Shown piece by piece: positions 1-10,689 of a stretch of 64,000 bases of DNA; the first letter of the stretch is position 1, and each line of letters opens with the position of its first letter. A program made the translations under genes and the position numbers. The notes below the pieces were generated by a model, which worked only from the letters and a program-made list of their open reading frames with translations, was not told the origin of the DNA and ran no database searches. Origin of the DNA: Microvelia longipes (lineage: Eukaryota > Arthropoda > Insecta > Hemiptera > Veliidae); NCBI GenBank assembly GCA_018340805.1, contig JACMZG010001913.1:14410290-14474289 (forward strand), read 5' to 3'.

Positions 1-607
1 TATTTATATTTCACCTTTGTAATATTTGTATACCAGTCATTTTACAACGGAAATACTTTAGCATTACTATACATAAAAAGATAACTATATACTTTTGTTT
101 TATAAAATATAGTATATATAAAGAAATAATTATTAAAGTTTTAAATTGCAAACTTTAATAAACAAGTTGCCAAGCCGTAAATGAAAAACTGCGATCGACA
201 ATATGAGTTTTTTTCGAAATATTGCATAAAGTTGAAAAACCCGCTGCTGAAGCATTTCCCGGCGTGTTTTATGAGAGGCATAAAAAGTTGCATAGTATAA
301 CTAACTTTTCTACAGCTCCCATACAGTTATGGTTTAAAGTTTCTGAAAAACTTGTCTTTATAATAACGTGGGTAAAATTAGTTTCTCTTGTGCAGTTTGA
401 ATGTCATTTATAGTTGAAGTTTATTATAGAGTTAATCTTAATGGTTGACTAAACAACAATAAGTTCACTGTTTTATTTCTTTAAAATGCAAAACCTAAAA
501 CATCATTGTATTATGATGGCATAACTTAAGTTTACAGTTGTTTATAATTTGATTCTGACTAATATATCTTTTATTTTATATATAACATAAATATATATGT
601 ATATAAA
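1..607. other. AT-rich unique sequence, no gene seen
   Basis: I see no long reading frame, tandem array or recognisable repeat here. The only frame above 60 codons (222-413) has no motif I recognise. Confidence 0.5.
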
Positions 608-979
608 CAACCTACGTAAAAACAATCACACTGTCTACACTCGAGGCAATATACAACGTTACTGGAAGTGCAGGTTGAGGATGAAGGGATTTGATACGAA
701 ATATTAGTTGACGGACTAGTAAAGGTATTAGCCGGATCTAGGATAGGACAGATTAGGCAGCGACTTTTTTCAGGGATGGGAACCACGAGAAAGGGGTTCA
801 TCTTCGTTGGAAGGAGGTTTGGTATGAAATAAGAGGTTACGAAGGTTAGGAGGTCTTCTGAAGGTTTCAGTAGGAGGTTTAGGAAGCAGGTTGGCAGTGA
901 GGATGTGAGGTAAGGAAAGCGAATCCGTCTTTAAGGAATTTATTAATAACTCGGGGCCAGGATAATAAGTTGTAAAAAA

Positions 980-983
<4 letters not shown>
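608..983 (-). pseudogene. Penelope-like/GIY-YIG retroelement C-terminal remnant
   Basis: Read on the minus strand, one frame from about 983 runs through TTYYPGPELLINSL and then RRPPNLRNLLFHTKPPS, typical of the linker between reverse transcriptase and nuclease in GIY-YIG retroelements. After a one-base frameshift near 775 the next frame continues with KSRCLICPILDPANTFTSP and ends in SSNVVYCLECRQCDCFYVG, the CxxC plus YVG start of a GIY-YIG nuclease. Downstream of YVG the homology stops abruptly in AT-rich DNA, so the nuclease is truncated; upstream it abuts a (TA)n array. This family differs from the PLE at 53.5 kb, which has NVVYKANCNDCNTAYVG. It is a dead fragment; its assignment as PLE rather than another GIY-YIG-bearing element is inference. 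Confidence 0.75.

Positions 984-1075
<92 letters not shown>
981..1075. repeat. (TA)n microsatellite
   Basis: About 95 bases of almost pure alternating TA, interrupted once (TATTATA). It directly abuts the upstream edge of the retroelement remnant at 608-983. Confidence 0.98.
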
Positions 1076-1078
<3 letters not shown>

Positions 1079-2335
1079 GTGTGGGTGTGTAAAATAAATA
1101 AAAATAATATTACCAATACAGGTGGACAAGGATATGATTACAATTTCTAACTCTACTCTTCTCTCTTTTTTCGACAATTTTTCTACCATCAAATGCTGGA
1201 GGTATTTAAGAGGATTAATTAATTAAAAAATAAGTACTCTATAAGTAATTACTTGATGAGTTTAACTCAGTATTATGAGAAATAAAACGGCACCATTTTA
1301 CTAACGACTTAAAATTCCCATTCTGAGCTCAATATTACAATAATTAAAGGATAAAATTAGTTAATTAAAATAAACAGAAAACACCACTTGTTGCAAGCGC
1401 AATCCAGGAAGGCTTATTTTTTTACCTCTATTTTAATCTTTTAAAATTGGTAGATTAGCATTATTTTTTCCAATCTAAATACAGATTTTTAAGATATTCT
1501 GGCTAACTAGTCCTACATCTCGTCAGATACTGCGTTCTGTACGCATTTTAGGTATACTAATTTTACCTGATCTAAAAACAAGAAGTATTTTGAATAATCT
1601 AGGAGGGAAGAAACAGAGACAAATCTATGAATAAGAAGTATAAAAATAAAAATACACATTATTAACCCGAATAACTTTTAAAAACTACTAAAATAAAACG
1701 AACGGTTAAAAATTACAATAAAAAGTAAAAAATTTCAAGTGAAAAGTTGAAATTCTTCATTCATTCGTTTAAATTTTTCCATTTTCAAAAGGCTAGTTCC
1801 AAAAACCACTAGCTATTATTGTCCTCGAGATCCATCCTTGAAGAGTCAAACAGATGTACGCAAAAATGAAAATATAAGGGTTTATTTTAAATTTATTCTC
1901 ACCATCTATAATAAAATCGATTAACATAAAAAATTTAGGGACAATATCACTAGAAGCATTCACATTATTCCAGTGAAAACAATAAGTATTGTTTCTAATG
2001 AGTTGTTTGTTTTACCTCAGAATATTATGGAATAATCAGCTTCATTCGTCAAGTACTCTCTCAAAAGAAAACAAGCTTAAATAGGTTTACTAAAAGCTCT
2101 ATTTGTTGGTTGGCTGCTTTGTTGGTCTATGATAAACAAAGCCCTTGTGCTTTGGTCCAGTGTCTGTATCTAGTTATGTATGTATACCTCCATATACGGT
2201 CATATTGTAAAAACGATTCTTTTGTGTAATACTGCGTATATTTATGTCATTGCTTTACGGATATAATAGGGGTTTTTATTTTATTTATTAAGCTATGCTG
2301 TTATAGTATATAACAGTGAAAGGCAAGGTAACCAA
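1076..2335. other. AT-rich unique sequence, no gene seen
   Basis: No supported gene, array or recognisable mobile element in about 1.25 kb; all frames are closed within short distances. Confidence 0.5.
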
Positions 2336-2785
2336 TAAATTTAACTCCCGAGGCGAAGCCGAATATTTATGTGTTTAACTCCCGAGACAAACCCGAGGGG
2401 TTATGACTATTAACTTCTTTTAATTATTGTTATATTCTTATTTTCATGCGTTTTGTTTAATTTTATTCTAAATTATTTTTATTATAAATTATTATTATTA
2501 TTCTAAATTATTCTTTGTTAGATCAAACCCTCTAATAAACTTTGAGGGTGCAGCCTATCAAAAAAAATTGCTCTTAACAGTTTCTTTTGGCCTAAAACGG
2601 ATTTTGAGCTATTGAAAAAAATGTTCGGTCGGGTCCTAATAAATTTTGAAGGTGCTGTCCCACAAAAGAAAATATTACCCGAAACAACTTTTTTTTACCT
2701 AAAACTGATTTTGAGACAGTAAACTATTTCTTTTTATTGGGCCCCATCATTATTTTTGGGTAGCCGCCCCCGTGAAAGTGTATTA
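2336..2785 (+). repeat. Dispersed repeat B, with GCGAAGC palindromes and ~109-bp tandem body
   Basis: The left part has two TTTAACTCCCGAG units with GAGGCGAAGCCGA and a degenerate GAGACAAACCCGAG core, followed by GGGGTTATGACTATTAACT. From about 2519 a unit of roughly 109 bases repeats about 2.3 times (blocks of the type GTCGGGTCCTAATAAATTTTG then CTAAAACGGATTTTGAG). The same arrangement recurs at 24990-25370, so this is a dispersed family, not a local accident. Confidence 0.75.
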
Positions 2786-3234
2786 AAAATTGATCGCTCC
2801 TCATTATAAATATAGTGACTTCCAAAAACTTCCAAAAAAATTCGTACAATTGGCTCTAACCTCGATAGTAAGAAACATTTTTTATTTCCAAGGGGGAAAA
2901 TTTAATTTTTACTCCCATGGGAGTCAAATGTGCCATTTTACTACCTAAAAACTAGTCATTAACTTGAAATTACACACTATCTAGGAATAAAATAATATAA
3001 ATACATTTAAAAAATACCGTTAATCATTTAATTGTATTATATTAATTTTACTGTTAGTTTTAATTTTGTAATTTTAGTTATTAATGATTGTCCTTGAGCA
3101 ATTATTTTTTTATTAGTTATTAGCGACTATAGTTTTTGGTATTTTAATAGCCTCTGACGAAGACTTGGTTACCTAGTCAAGTGCTTAGGATATTGTAAGC
3201 ATAACTATAAATATAATAAAAATATTTATAGAAT

Positions 3235-3237
3235 AAT

Positions 3238-3311
<74 letters not shown>
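3235..3311. repeat. (TA)n microsatellite
   Basis: Alternating TA with two TAATAT interruptions, ending just before the SINE at 3322. Confidence 0.97.
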
Positions 3312-3313
<2 letters not shown>

Positions 3314-3321
3314 GATATTAT

Positions 3322-3445
3322 GCCGCCTCCGTGGCCGAGGTCGTTTAAGGCGTTAGTCTTTACACTGACCTTTGACACCCACGGAGGTCTGGGGTTCGCA
3401 TCCCAGGTTACGCTCTCAGTTTATAGAAAATTATTGTATATAAAT
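3322..3445 (+). mobile_element. tRNA-derived SINE, copy 1
   Basis: The head has a pol III box A-like TGGCCGAGGTCG (3332-3343) and a box B-like GGGTTCGCATCC (3392-3403), spaced as in a tRNA with a long variable arm. CCTCCGTGG near the 5' end is complementary to CCACGGAGG downstream of the box A region. The body reads GGTTACGCTCTCAGTTTATAG and then becomes AT-rich. A second head-containing copy lies at 63190 and a 3' half at 58092, which supports a mobile family. No direct repeats were recognised. Confidence 0.75.
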
Positions 3446-3545
3446 AAAAACAGGTTAATTACACAAAAGTCCTTTATTGTTTAATATATAATAACTAAGC
3501 TTTCGACTAAAAATTAGTCATCATCAGAGTTTAAAAAAATAAAAA
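3446..3545 (-). mobile_element. Retroelement 3' end with hammerhead-like core
   Basis: On the minus strand the segment reads CTGATGA, a short hairpin (GACTA/TAGTC), then GAAAGC and an AT-rich tail containing AATAAAGGACTTTTGTG. The same CTGATGA-hairpin-GAAA layout marks the 3' end of the PLE at 52.5-55.2 kb. It is the only other place in the window with the exact CTGATGA heptamer in this context. Confidence 0.5.
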
Positions 3546-3844
3546 TAAAAATACAATTTTACAAACTACTTCATATTGCACCTTGGTATGGTTTGGTAAG
3601 CTATGTTTAAAAAATCGTTAAAAAACTGTTACATTGAAGAATTTAAAAAATCAGTGTTACCAATAATTTTAGTTGAAAAACAATATTTTAAACTAATTAA
3701 GATTTTCAAGATTTAAGAGTTCCTTATTAAATTTGAGTAAATGGAGCTTAATTTTTCTACATTTTTTTTTAAATTAACATTACTATCAAATTTGACTATA
3801 TTTATCATTTCTTTAACTTTCCTTTTTTGCCAATTAGGTTCATT

Positions 3845-3846
<2 letters not shown>

Positions 3847-3921
<75 letters not shown>
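3847..3921. repeat. (TA)n(TG)n microsatellite
   Basis: About 53 bases of TA followed by about 22 bases of TG. Confidence 0.98.
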
Positions 3922-5060
3922 ATGTATAAAATATATACACATATACATACACACATATATAAAACATAGCTTAATAAATATAATAATACATATGTATTAT
4001 ATTAATATATAATAAGAATAGAAAATGACGAATGAGGTTGCGACAAACCTCATTGTGTGTGTGTGTTCGTGTTTGTAAAAATCCTTAATAATAACGATAT
4101 GTAATAAATAACAAGAACAGGATTAAAAGAATAAAGTTGTAAGGTTATACAAAGATTACAAACAAGAAGGTAAAACAATAAATTGATACAAAAGGAAAAC
4201 ACTTGAAAAACCCCACTCAGTATTCCCAGGAAGAATTTATATCTTTTTAATTTTATTTAAATTTATATCACTTGAAGAGTTGGGTTTTCGTGAAACTTGT
4301 AAGTTGCTTTTATTGGATTTTTTTATTTATCTACGAGCAAATCAAAAACATTTTATTACTTTTTGCAATTGTTACTTTTTACATTTATTATTATTTTTTA
4401 TCTTTTCTTTTGTTTTTTCTTAAGATTGTATTTTCTTTTGTATGGAGGCTGTGTCTTTATACTTGTATACTTGACGATGTTATTACTAATCTTACTCGAT
4501 TTGATTTCATATTTATTTATGTTATTGATGTAATTTACTGTTCCTCTATGTTTAACCTTAATGAATTTCAATTGTATTTGCCAATCTATTATTTAATTGC
4601 AAATTAAATATTCTTTAATATCCTTCGGACAGTTGTTTACAGTACTACTAGAATTCATGTTTATTTTAAATAATTTAATTACAATAATAATAATAAAAAC
4701 TGTTTGTTCAAAGACAAATTACATAAATTGCAGTTAGACTCATTTGGGTTGTTCTCATCAGATGTTAACGTGTGATTATTTGTATAAATCAATGTACAAT
4801 AATTTATAAATTACAATGTTTAGAATCAATTTTAAAATAATTTATAGTATAACACACGGATAAAATTAGTTAATAGCTTGGAAAAATAATGAGAGGGAGC
4901 CAATGAGGTTAGCCTGATTCAATGTTCATACTTTCCTTAATGGAGTTTTTATATATTATAATTAAACAAAAATAATTGAAAATACGTTTTTTTCTTTTAA
5001 TATCCTTAGTTCAAAGACTTAAGACTTTAAAGATTTCCTTATAAGGAGTTAAATCTTTAC
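3922..5060. other. AT-rich unique sequence, no gene seen
   Basis: A 111-codon frame at 4272-4607 is rich in Phe, Tyr and Ile, as expected from T-rich DNA, and has no motif. A short TG run sits at 4055-4070. Confidence 0.5.
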
Positions 5061-5063
5061 AAA

Positions 5064-5345
5064 AAAAATTCTGGTGCCGCGGTCCGGAAGCCAGGCGAAT
5101 TTTCTTTGAAATCTGCGCTTCCTTGCCTATCAATTCAATTGTTCCATAATTTTCCGGCATTTATCGGCTGGCGGACCTCCGCGCCAGAAATATTTAGTTA
5201 GAAACGTATTAAATATTAAGTTAATATTATACGCCATATAACGTATAAACGTAATACAACGTTTATACGTTATATGGCGTACATAATATGTCATATGTAC
5301 ATATGATGTTAAAAAATCAGCGCCGGTACCAAGGTTCGGACCAGG
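5064..5345. repeat. GC-rich palindrome cluster around a perfect hairpin
   Basis: Three versions of a GC-rich motif (CTGGTGCCGCGGTCCGGAAG near 5072; its reverse complement around 5170-5193; CAGCGCCGGTACCAAGG near 5318) surround a perfect hairpin at 5231-5280. The hairpin has 22-bp arms (outer end ACGCCATATAACG) and a 6-base loop AATACA. The 5072 copy is bracketed by AATTC and GAATT. Related cores lie at 18.55 and 47.55 kb. Confidence 0.7.
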
Positions 5346-5680
5346 AAACCTTATCTTTGGGAAATCTTATCGACTTTTGATAAAAAATATTTATTCGTTC
5401 GAAAGCTAGTGTGATTACGAAAATCCGCAATATATGATTTCCGTGTTTACAAAAATACATACATATACGCGTATACATTTGTATGTATTATACATACATA
5501 TATATTCGTATTTTATTTAGATATTATTTTCTTATATGGTTAAATCCAGAAATATGTTGCATGTTCAAAAACTGTGATAAGAGAAGATTCTAAACTAAAC
5601 TAAGAGCCTGAAGACTATTATAGACACCATAATACCCATTAGATGAAATTAATATGTGTTTTAGGACAAATGTCTCAAAA

Positions 5681-5684
<4 letters not shown>

Positions 5685-5755
<71 letters not shown>
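5685..5755. repeat. (TA)n microsatellite
   Basis: About 70 bases of uninterrupted TA, followed by a short TGTGTATGTG run. A 12-base poly-C tract lies at 5840-5851. Confidence 0.98.
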
Positions 5756-5757
<2 letters not shown>

Positions 5758-6440
5758 CTGTGTGTATGTGTATTAATACAGCTTCACGTATTTTTTTGTA
5801 GTTTGAGATCTCTAAAATAGATTTTTGACACTCTCTGGGCCCCCCCCCCCCTTTCTTTTACTTCACGAGCAAGCTCACTAGCGATTTGTTTCAGAGAAAA
5901 TTCGCTAAAAGTAGTCTTCAGTTTTTCATGTCTTTACTTCAAACAAAGCTACATAAAACACGGAAGTCCTTAAGTATCTAAGTACAAACCTTTTTAGCAT
6001 CACGCATTTACATCTTTACATTAAGTATTAAAATACATATAAATATAAGGAAACGGGGTTTTCTTTCATTATTTAAAGTCTTTGAATTGTTAAAAATTCG
6101 TCCTTTTCCGTGTTCCCTCAAACATAAATTTTTTAATAAGGTAAAGCAAAAAAAACAAAGAATGTTTCAACCATACCGTTGTCTGTAAAGAATGTTTCTT
6201 TCATTTGAAACTCAAGTTTTTTTGCGGCATATGCTAAACCAAACACACATTTTTTTGTTGGTGAAATTCAAAAAAATAAATAAATAATAAAAGATTAAAA
6301 ATTTAAGAGATATATTTTTCAGCCTGCCTTTAGATTTTATTTTTAGCATTTTATCATGCCTCTTACCTTTATTTTTAATACATGAATATTTTACATAAAA
6401 ATGAATAAAATTGTATTTTTTCATTTATTATTTGTTTAAT

Positions 6441-6468
6441 TTTTGTTTTACCTTTGTTTCAGGTAAGT
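6441..6468 (+). promoter_or_regulatory. Candidate recursive splice site (acceptor-donor)
   Basis: A 20-base pyrimidine-rich tract (TTTTGTTTTACCTTTGTTTC) runs into CAG at 6460-6462, immediately followed by GTAAGT at 6463-6468. A 3' splice site fused to a strong 5' splice site is the known signature of ratchet points in very long introns. Transcription of this strand is not shown, so this is a candidate only. Confidence 0.4.
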
Positions 6469-6727
6469 TGTTAGAATTTTAGCTTGCTGAATTTTAAGGT
6501 AAAATATTTAACATTTAATATATTTTGTCAAACTGTACATCCGTTTTCAAGAATTTTCTCTGAGTAAATAAGTTTAATAAAGTAAATTTTATGTGAGTAG
6601 AAGAAAGTACATCAAGGGTGCTCGATACTTTTATTTCTTGCACTCTACCAAAAAACCCAAATAATTTTTTTATTTTTTTGAAATAACCACAAGGGTGCTG
6701 GTAACATCTACCGCTTATAACCGAAGT

Positions 6728-7345
6728 ATACCTTTTTACTTTATCTCATTTATGCCGTAAGTTTATAAAAAAAGTATTTTGTTTTAAAAAAATCGGAAAC
6801 TGGGATGTCACCGGAATTATTCGTTTCAAGTCTATTTAACGCCTCATAATGTTTTGCAAAGTTGTCTGTCTGTATGTGTGTGTTCGTGCGTGTGTCTGTT
6901 ATCAGCTCTTTGTATATTTATGCTAGAGAGTTGAAACTTCGTACAAAAATCAGTATTCTACTGTAATTGCGCTATTCAAAAAACTATTTTTATGGCGTCT
7001 TTAATCCGCTATAATGACTCAGCAAAAATTTTGGAAATAATAAAATGGGAAAAAATGATACAATCTAATTTAAATTTGGAAAGCATGAAGCCATGTATAA
7101 GACTAACATATATATTATCTCATTATCAGCATTACTTCAATTTTTATCGAATGACTTGTATATGCTTTTTAAAAATTGTAAAAAATCGGAAAATAATCTA
7201 ATTGAGTTGAAATTTGGTTCAAGTATGTACCTTTACGTAATAAATAAGTACATCAAGTTTCGTTTAATACAGGTTTAATTTTAATACAACAAGTATATCC
7301 ATGATTTTTGGTGGATCATAAAAGTTATGCAGCTTTGAAAAGTTA
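6728..7345 (+). mobile_element. 5S-type dispersed repeat, copy truncated in 5S module
   Basis: Runs from the family's start (CTTTATCTCATTTATGCCG) through GGGATGTCACCGGAATTAT, a TGTGTGTTCGTG tract and TATGCTAGAGAGTTGAAA, to TTGGTGGATCATAAAAGTTA at the start of the 5S-like module. The 5S module itself and the tail are missing. Best full-length copies for comparison are at 32324-33075 and 61303-62073. Confidence 0.85.
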
Positions 7346-7606
7346 TACAGAATTATAATTAAATTTTAGAATACCATACCAATTTTAAAACTGCCATTTT
7401 ACTGCATCATAAACTAATTTTTTGGTTTAATGTAGTATTTGTAACGTATCAAAAATAGCACGCTTGTTACTTATTACGCATGCGTGTTTAAAAGTTACGA
7501 GACTAACTTTTTTTTATTTAATTAAATTCTCTGATTGCTTCCAAAAGTCCTGGTAAGAACACACCTTAATTTTACAATATAAGTATGCAAAAGTTATGCC
7601 ATGTGC

Positions 7607-7815
7607 ACATTGTAATGAGTCCAATTGTACATTTTCGAAAGTTACATCATTGGGTGTGATTTTAGCATCCAATCGTACATTTTCGAAAGTTATATCATTG
7701 GCTGTGATTTTAGCATCCAATCGTATATTTTCGAAAATTACATCATTGGCTGTGATTTTAGCATCCAATCGTATATTTTCGAAAATTACATCATTGGCTG
7801 TGATTTTAGCACCAA
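7607..7815. repeat. 48-bp tandem repeat (about 4 copies)
   Basis: Units start at about 7629, 7677, 7725 and 7773, a constant 48-base step. Because 48 is a multiple of three, several frames on both strands stay open (for example 7514-7768 minus and 7625-7948 plus), giving 16-residue peptide repeats such as LDAKITANDVTFENVR on the minus strand. I see no start context or domain and treat it as a minisatellite. Confidence 0.9.
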
Positions 7816-8058
7816 TTTAAAAAGAATGTCAGACCTCTTATTACATTTTCTTCCTTATGTGTCTGTTGGCAAAGTCGGGACTTCTTTTAATTATCTACTG
7901 GTTACTAAAAAGATCGAGCATTTTACACTAAGGAATATATTTTTTTAATCTATCGTTTACAGCTTTGATTTCAACATTAGAATCTATAATTTGAAAAAAT
8001 ATCACACCTCTTTTTAAAACTGTTCTTTTGTACTCGCTATAAAGTAAACAGAGACTTA

Positions 8059-9318
8059 GGCCCGTATTCAAAGACGTTTTTCTTACATTTTCCTAACATT
8101 TTCCTAACATTCTCCTAACTTTTTCCTAACATTTTCCTAACATTCTCCTAACACCTAACTTTTTCCTAACATTTTCCTAACATTCTCCTAACATTTCCTA
8201 ACATTCTCCTAACATTTCCTAACACCTAACTTTTTCCTAACATTCTCCTAACTCCTAACATTCTTCTAACACTTACCTTAGGTTTAGGTAAGGGAAATGT
8301 TTTTAAGCCACGAAACTTAAATGATCGTTCCCGTGTTTTAAAAGTCATTTAGAGGCTTCGCATGATTTTTTTTTTTAGTAAGAACCTAAGGTAGTTAAGT
8401 CAAAAAGTGATACCATTGTAAATAACGTAATATATCGCAAAATATCAATGTTATTAACTTATTATCTGGATTTACGACACACTTTGTCGTATTAATAACT
8501 ATCTACATAAATTTACATAATATAAGTTACTGTTAATCCACTTACCTTACTATTAGGGAGTTTACCCTGAAATTCTTTTAACACAATCAGATTTTTTATT
8601 TTCTATGGTCTGTTTGTTGCGGGCTATCGATTCAAAGAGGAAATTCTGTTGGTCCGGTGTGAATAATTCAGCCATTATTATACCAAAAAAATTTTACACC
8701 AACAAAAATGAATTTGATGACAAAATACGAAAAACAAAATTGTGTAAATGATTTAGCAAAATGAAAACAGTGTTGCACTGATTAACAGGTCTTCATTTAG
8801 ACACCTTTGGATTCGTACAACCTGGTCCACGTTCAAACTTGAAACGCTTGATACTGCTTTATTTTTGAAAGCTGTTACAATAATTGAACATTGTGTTTGT
8901 ATTAACTCTACTGTTTACTGAAAACATATGTAAATGAAGTTTCTAATATATTTAACATTCGCCAAAGGAAGGCCGCATTGTTGTTTATGACAAAGTGTGT
9001 CGTAAATCCAGGTAATAAGTTAATAACATTGATATTTTGCGATATATTACGTTACTTACAATGGAATCACTTTTTGACTTAACTACCTTAGGTTCTTACT
9101 AAATAAAATCATGCGAAGCCTCTAAAAGACTTTTAAAACACGATAGGAGAACGTTAGGAAAATGTTAGGAAAATGTTAGGAGAAAGTTAGGAGTTAGGAA
9201 AAAGTTAGGAAAATGTTAGGAAGAAGTTAGGAAAATGTTAGGAAAAAGTTAGGAGAATGTTAGGAAAATGTTAGGAAAATGTTAGGAAAAAGTTAGGAAA
9301 CGCCTTTGAATACGGGCC
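8059..9318. mobile_element. Foldback DNA transposon, Harbinger-type, copy 1
   Basis: Ends are GGCCCGTATTCAAAGACG and its inverted counterpart CCTTTGAATACGGGCC. They are flanked by TTA on both sides (8056-8058 and 9319-9321), matching the 3-bp TTA/TAA target duplication of PIF/Harbinger elements. Inverted arms are long: 8059-8490 and about 8989-9318. The outer part of each arm is an 11-12-bp minisatellite of TTTTCCTAACA units (TTAGG on the other strand). The inner part shares ATCATGCGAAGCCTCT and CAATGTTATTAACTTATT. The middle holds a Myb-like exon remnant (8546-8675, minus). A 258-bp relative lies at 56979-57236. Confidence 0.85.
8546..8675 (-). pseudogene. Myb/SANT-like first exon remnant of a Harbinger element
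   Basis: The minus strand begins ATGGCTGAATTATTCACA and encodes MAELFTPDQQNFLFESIARN then KQTIENKKSDCV. This resembles the start of the zeste/Myb-like DNA-binding domain (F-T-x-x-x-x-x-x-L, then IIExKxTD) that PIF/Harbinger elements encode alongside their transposase. A one-base shift near codon 34 would continue EFQGKLPNSK. The segment ends in AAG|GTAAGT, a consensus splice donor at 8545-8541. No further exon or transposase is visible, so the element is non-autonomous. Start chosen as the only ATG in frame. The short length limits certainty. Confidence 0.5.
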
Positions 9319-9846
9319 TTAATATTTGTATGAGAGTATAGCTCAAACTCGAGCCTTTACCTTTTAAATCTCTACTGTTTAATACAATGATTGGACAGTT
9401 TAGACTAAGGGATAATTACTTTTAGAAACTTACGTCTATGGGTTGGATTTCAAAATTAGAGTCTATGATTTGGAACAAATGTCATACCTCGTTTTAAAAT
9501 TTCCCCTTTATACTTGCCATACACTAGACTAAACATGTATGTAAGAACATAGCTCAAACTTAGGCCATCGCCTTTTAAATCTTTACTATTCCCCAAAAAT
9601 TCCGAGAAGTTTAGACAAAACGATTAAATTATTAACAACTCACCAATCAGCTTGATTAACTGTCTTAATAGTTTTATTTTTTTTTTTAAAAGCAATATAC
9701 TTCGGGTAGTAAGTTTACAGTGTTGTACTTTTTTAATAAAAATAAAAAATCTTGATAAATAAGAAAGGAGAGAAGAGTTGACAGATTTTACCTTGGTAGT
9801 GGCAGCTCTGCGTTGTCAGCTGAAGTAGATGGCAGCCCTTTTCTTA

Positions 9847-10412
9847 TAAACTAGATGTCTAAGTAAAATCTGCTCCCGTTGCTCTTTCTAGCTTTAATTT
9901 TTCCTTTTTTTCATTTTAAAAAGTTTTATTTATTTTGTATTATTCTTATCTTTGAAAGAAGGTTAAATTAATATTATTACGATTGAACAATTTTCAATTT
10001 CTTTTTTTGATTTAAATTGATCCGGTTGATTTGTGTCATTAAAGAGATAGCTTAAGCTCTAAGAACTGTTTTGCCATTAAAATAAAGTTTTGATTGTGAT
10101 CTTGAGTTGCCGTTGTACTATGATTACATATACAAGATATATAACGGCAACTCAAGATCACAATTAAAACGTTACTTTCATGCCAAATTTGTGCTAAGAG
10201 CTTTAGTTATTCCTTTAATAACACAAATCAACCGGATCAATTTAACTCAAAGAAAATAATTAAAAATTGCTCAATCGTATTAATATTAATTTAACCTACT
10301 TTTAGAGATTAGAATAATAAAAAAGAAATAAAACTTTATAAAATTAAATATAAACGAAAAATTAAAGCTAGGAAGAGCAAGGGGAGCAGATTTTTCTTAG
10401 ACATCTAGATTC
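9847..10412. mobile_element. Foldback element with ~268-bp arms
   Basis: Left arm 9847-10115 and right arm 10141-10412 are inverted copies: for example TTGATCCGGTTGATTTGTG against CACAAATCAACCGGATCAA, and ACTAGATGTCTAAG against CTTAGACATCTAG. The loop is only about 25 bases. No coding capacity. No clear target duplication. It sits immediately upstream of the PLE remnant at 10432 and may have inserted into it. Confidence 0.8.
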
Positions 10413-10431
10413 TAACTTCGCTCTTACGGAC

Positions 10432-10649
10432 AAGAACCAGATACAATATCACACTTAATGAGGCTGCTACAAAAACAACCTAAAGGACCTAAATTTGACG
10501 TACTGAATAGACTAGATGTAAACAAACATCGAATTACTGTCAAGACAATTATAAACGAACAACTTACTTTTAATTCGGACATTAATTTTCTGTACTTAAA
10601 TCAGAAAACTATTAAATCGGGAAAACCACAACACTGGTACACATCATAA
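10432..10649 (+). pseudogene. Retroelement C-terminal remnant, after GIY-YIG domain
   Basis: The frame reads QEPDTISHLMRLLQKQPKGP then KFDVLNRLDVNKHR and IINEQLTFNSDINFL. The KGPK-(x)4-LxxLxxxK ... LNEQLxF layout resembles the tail that follows the GIY-YIG domain in Penelope-like and related retroelements of invertebrates. This is recognition from memory, not an alignment. Nothing upstream of residue 1 is preserved because the foldback element ends at 10412. It is followed by an untranslated segment with CAGGGTC/GACCCTG inverted repeat. Confidence 0.5.
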
Positions 10650-10689
10650 TAAAAGACACAAAGCATCATTACGTCAGATGATTCATTCG

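Noticed and set aside
4272..4607. 111-codon hydrophobic frame, possible membrane protein
   Set aside because: T-rich DNA automatically encodes Phe, Leu, Ile and Tyr; no motif or start context supports it.
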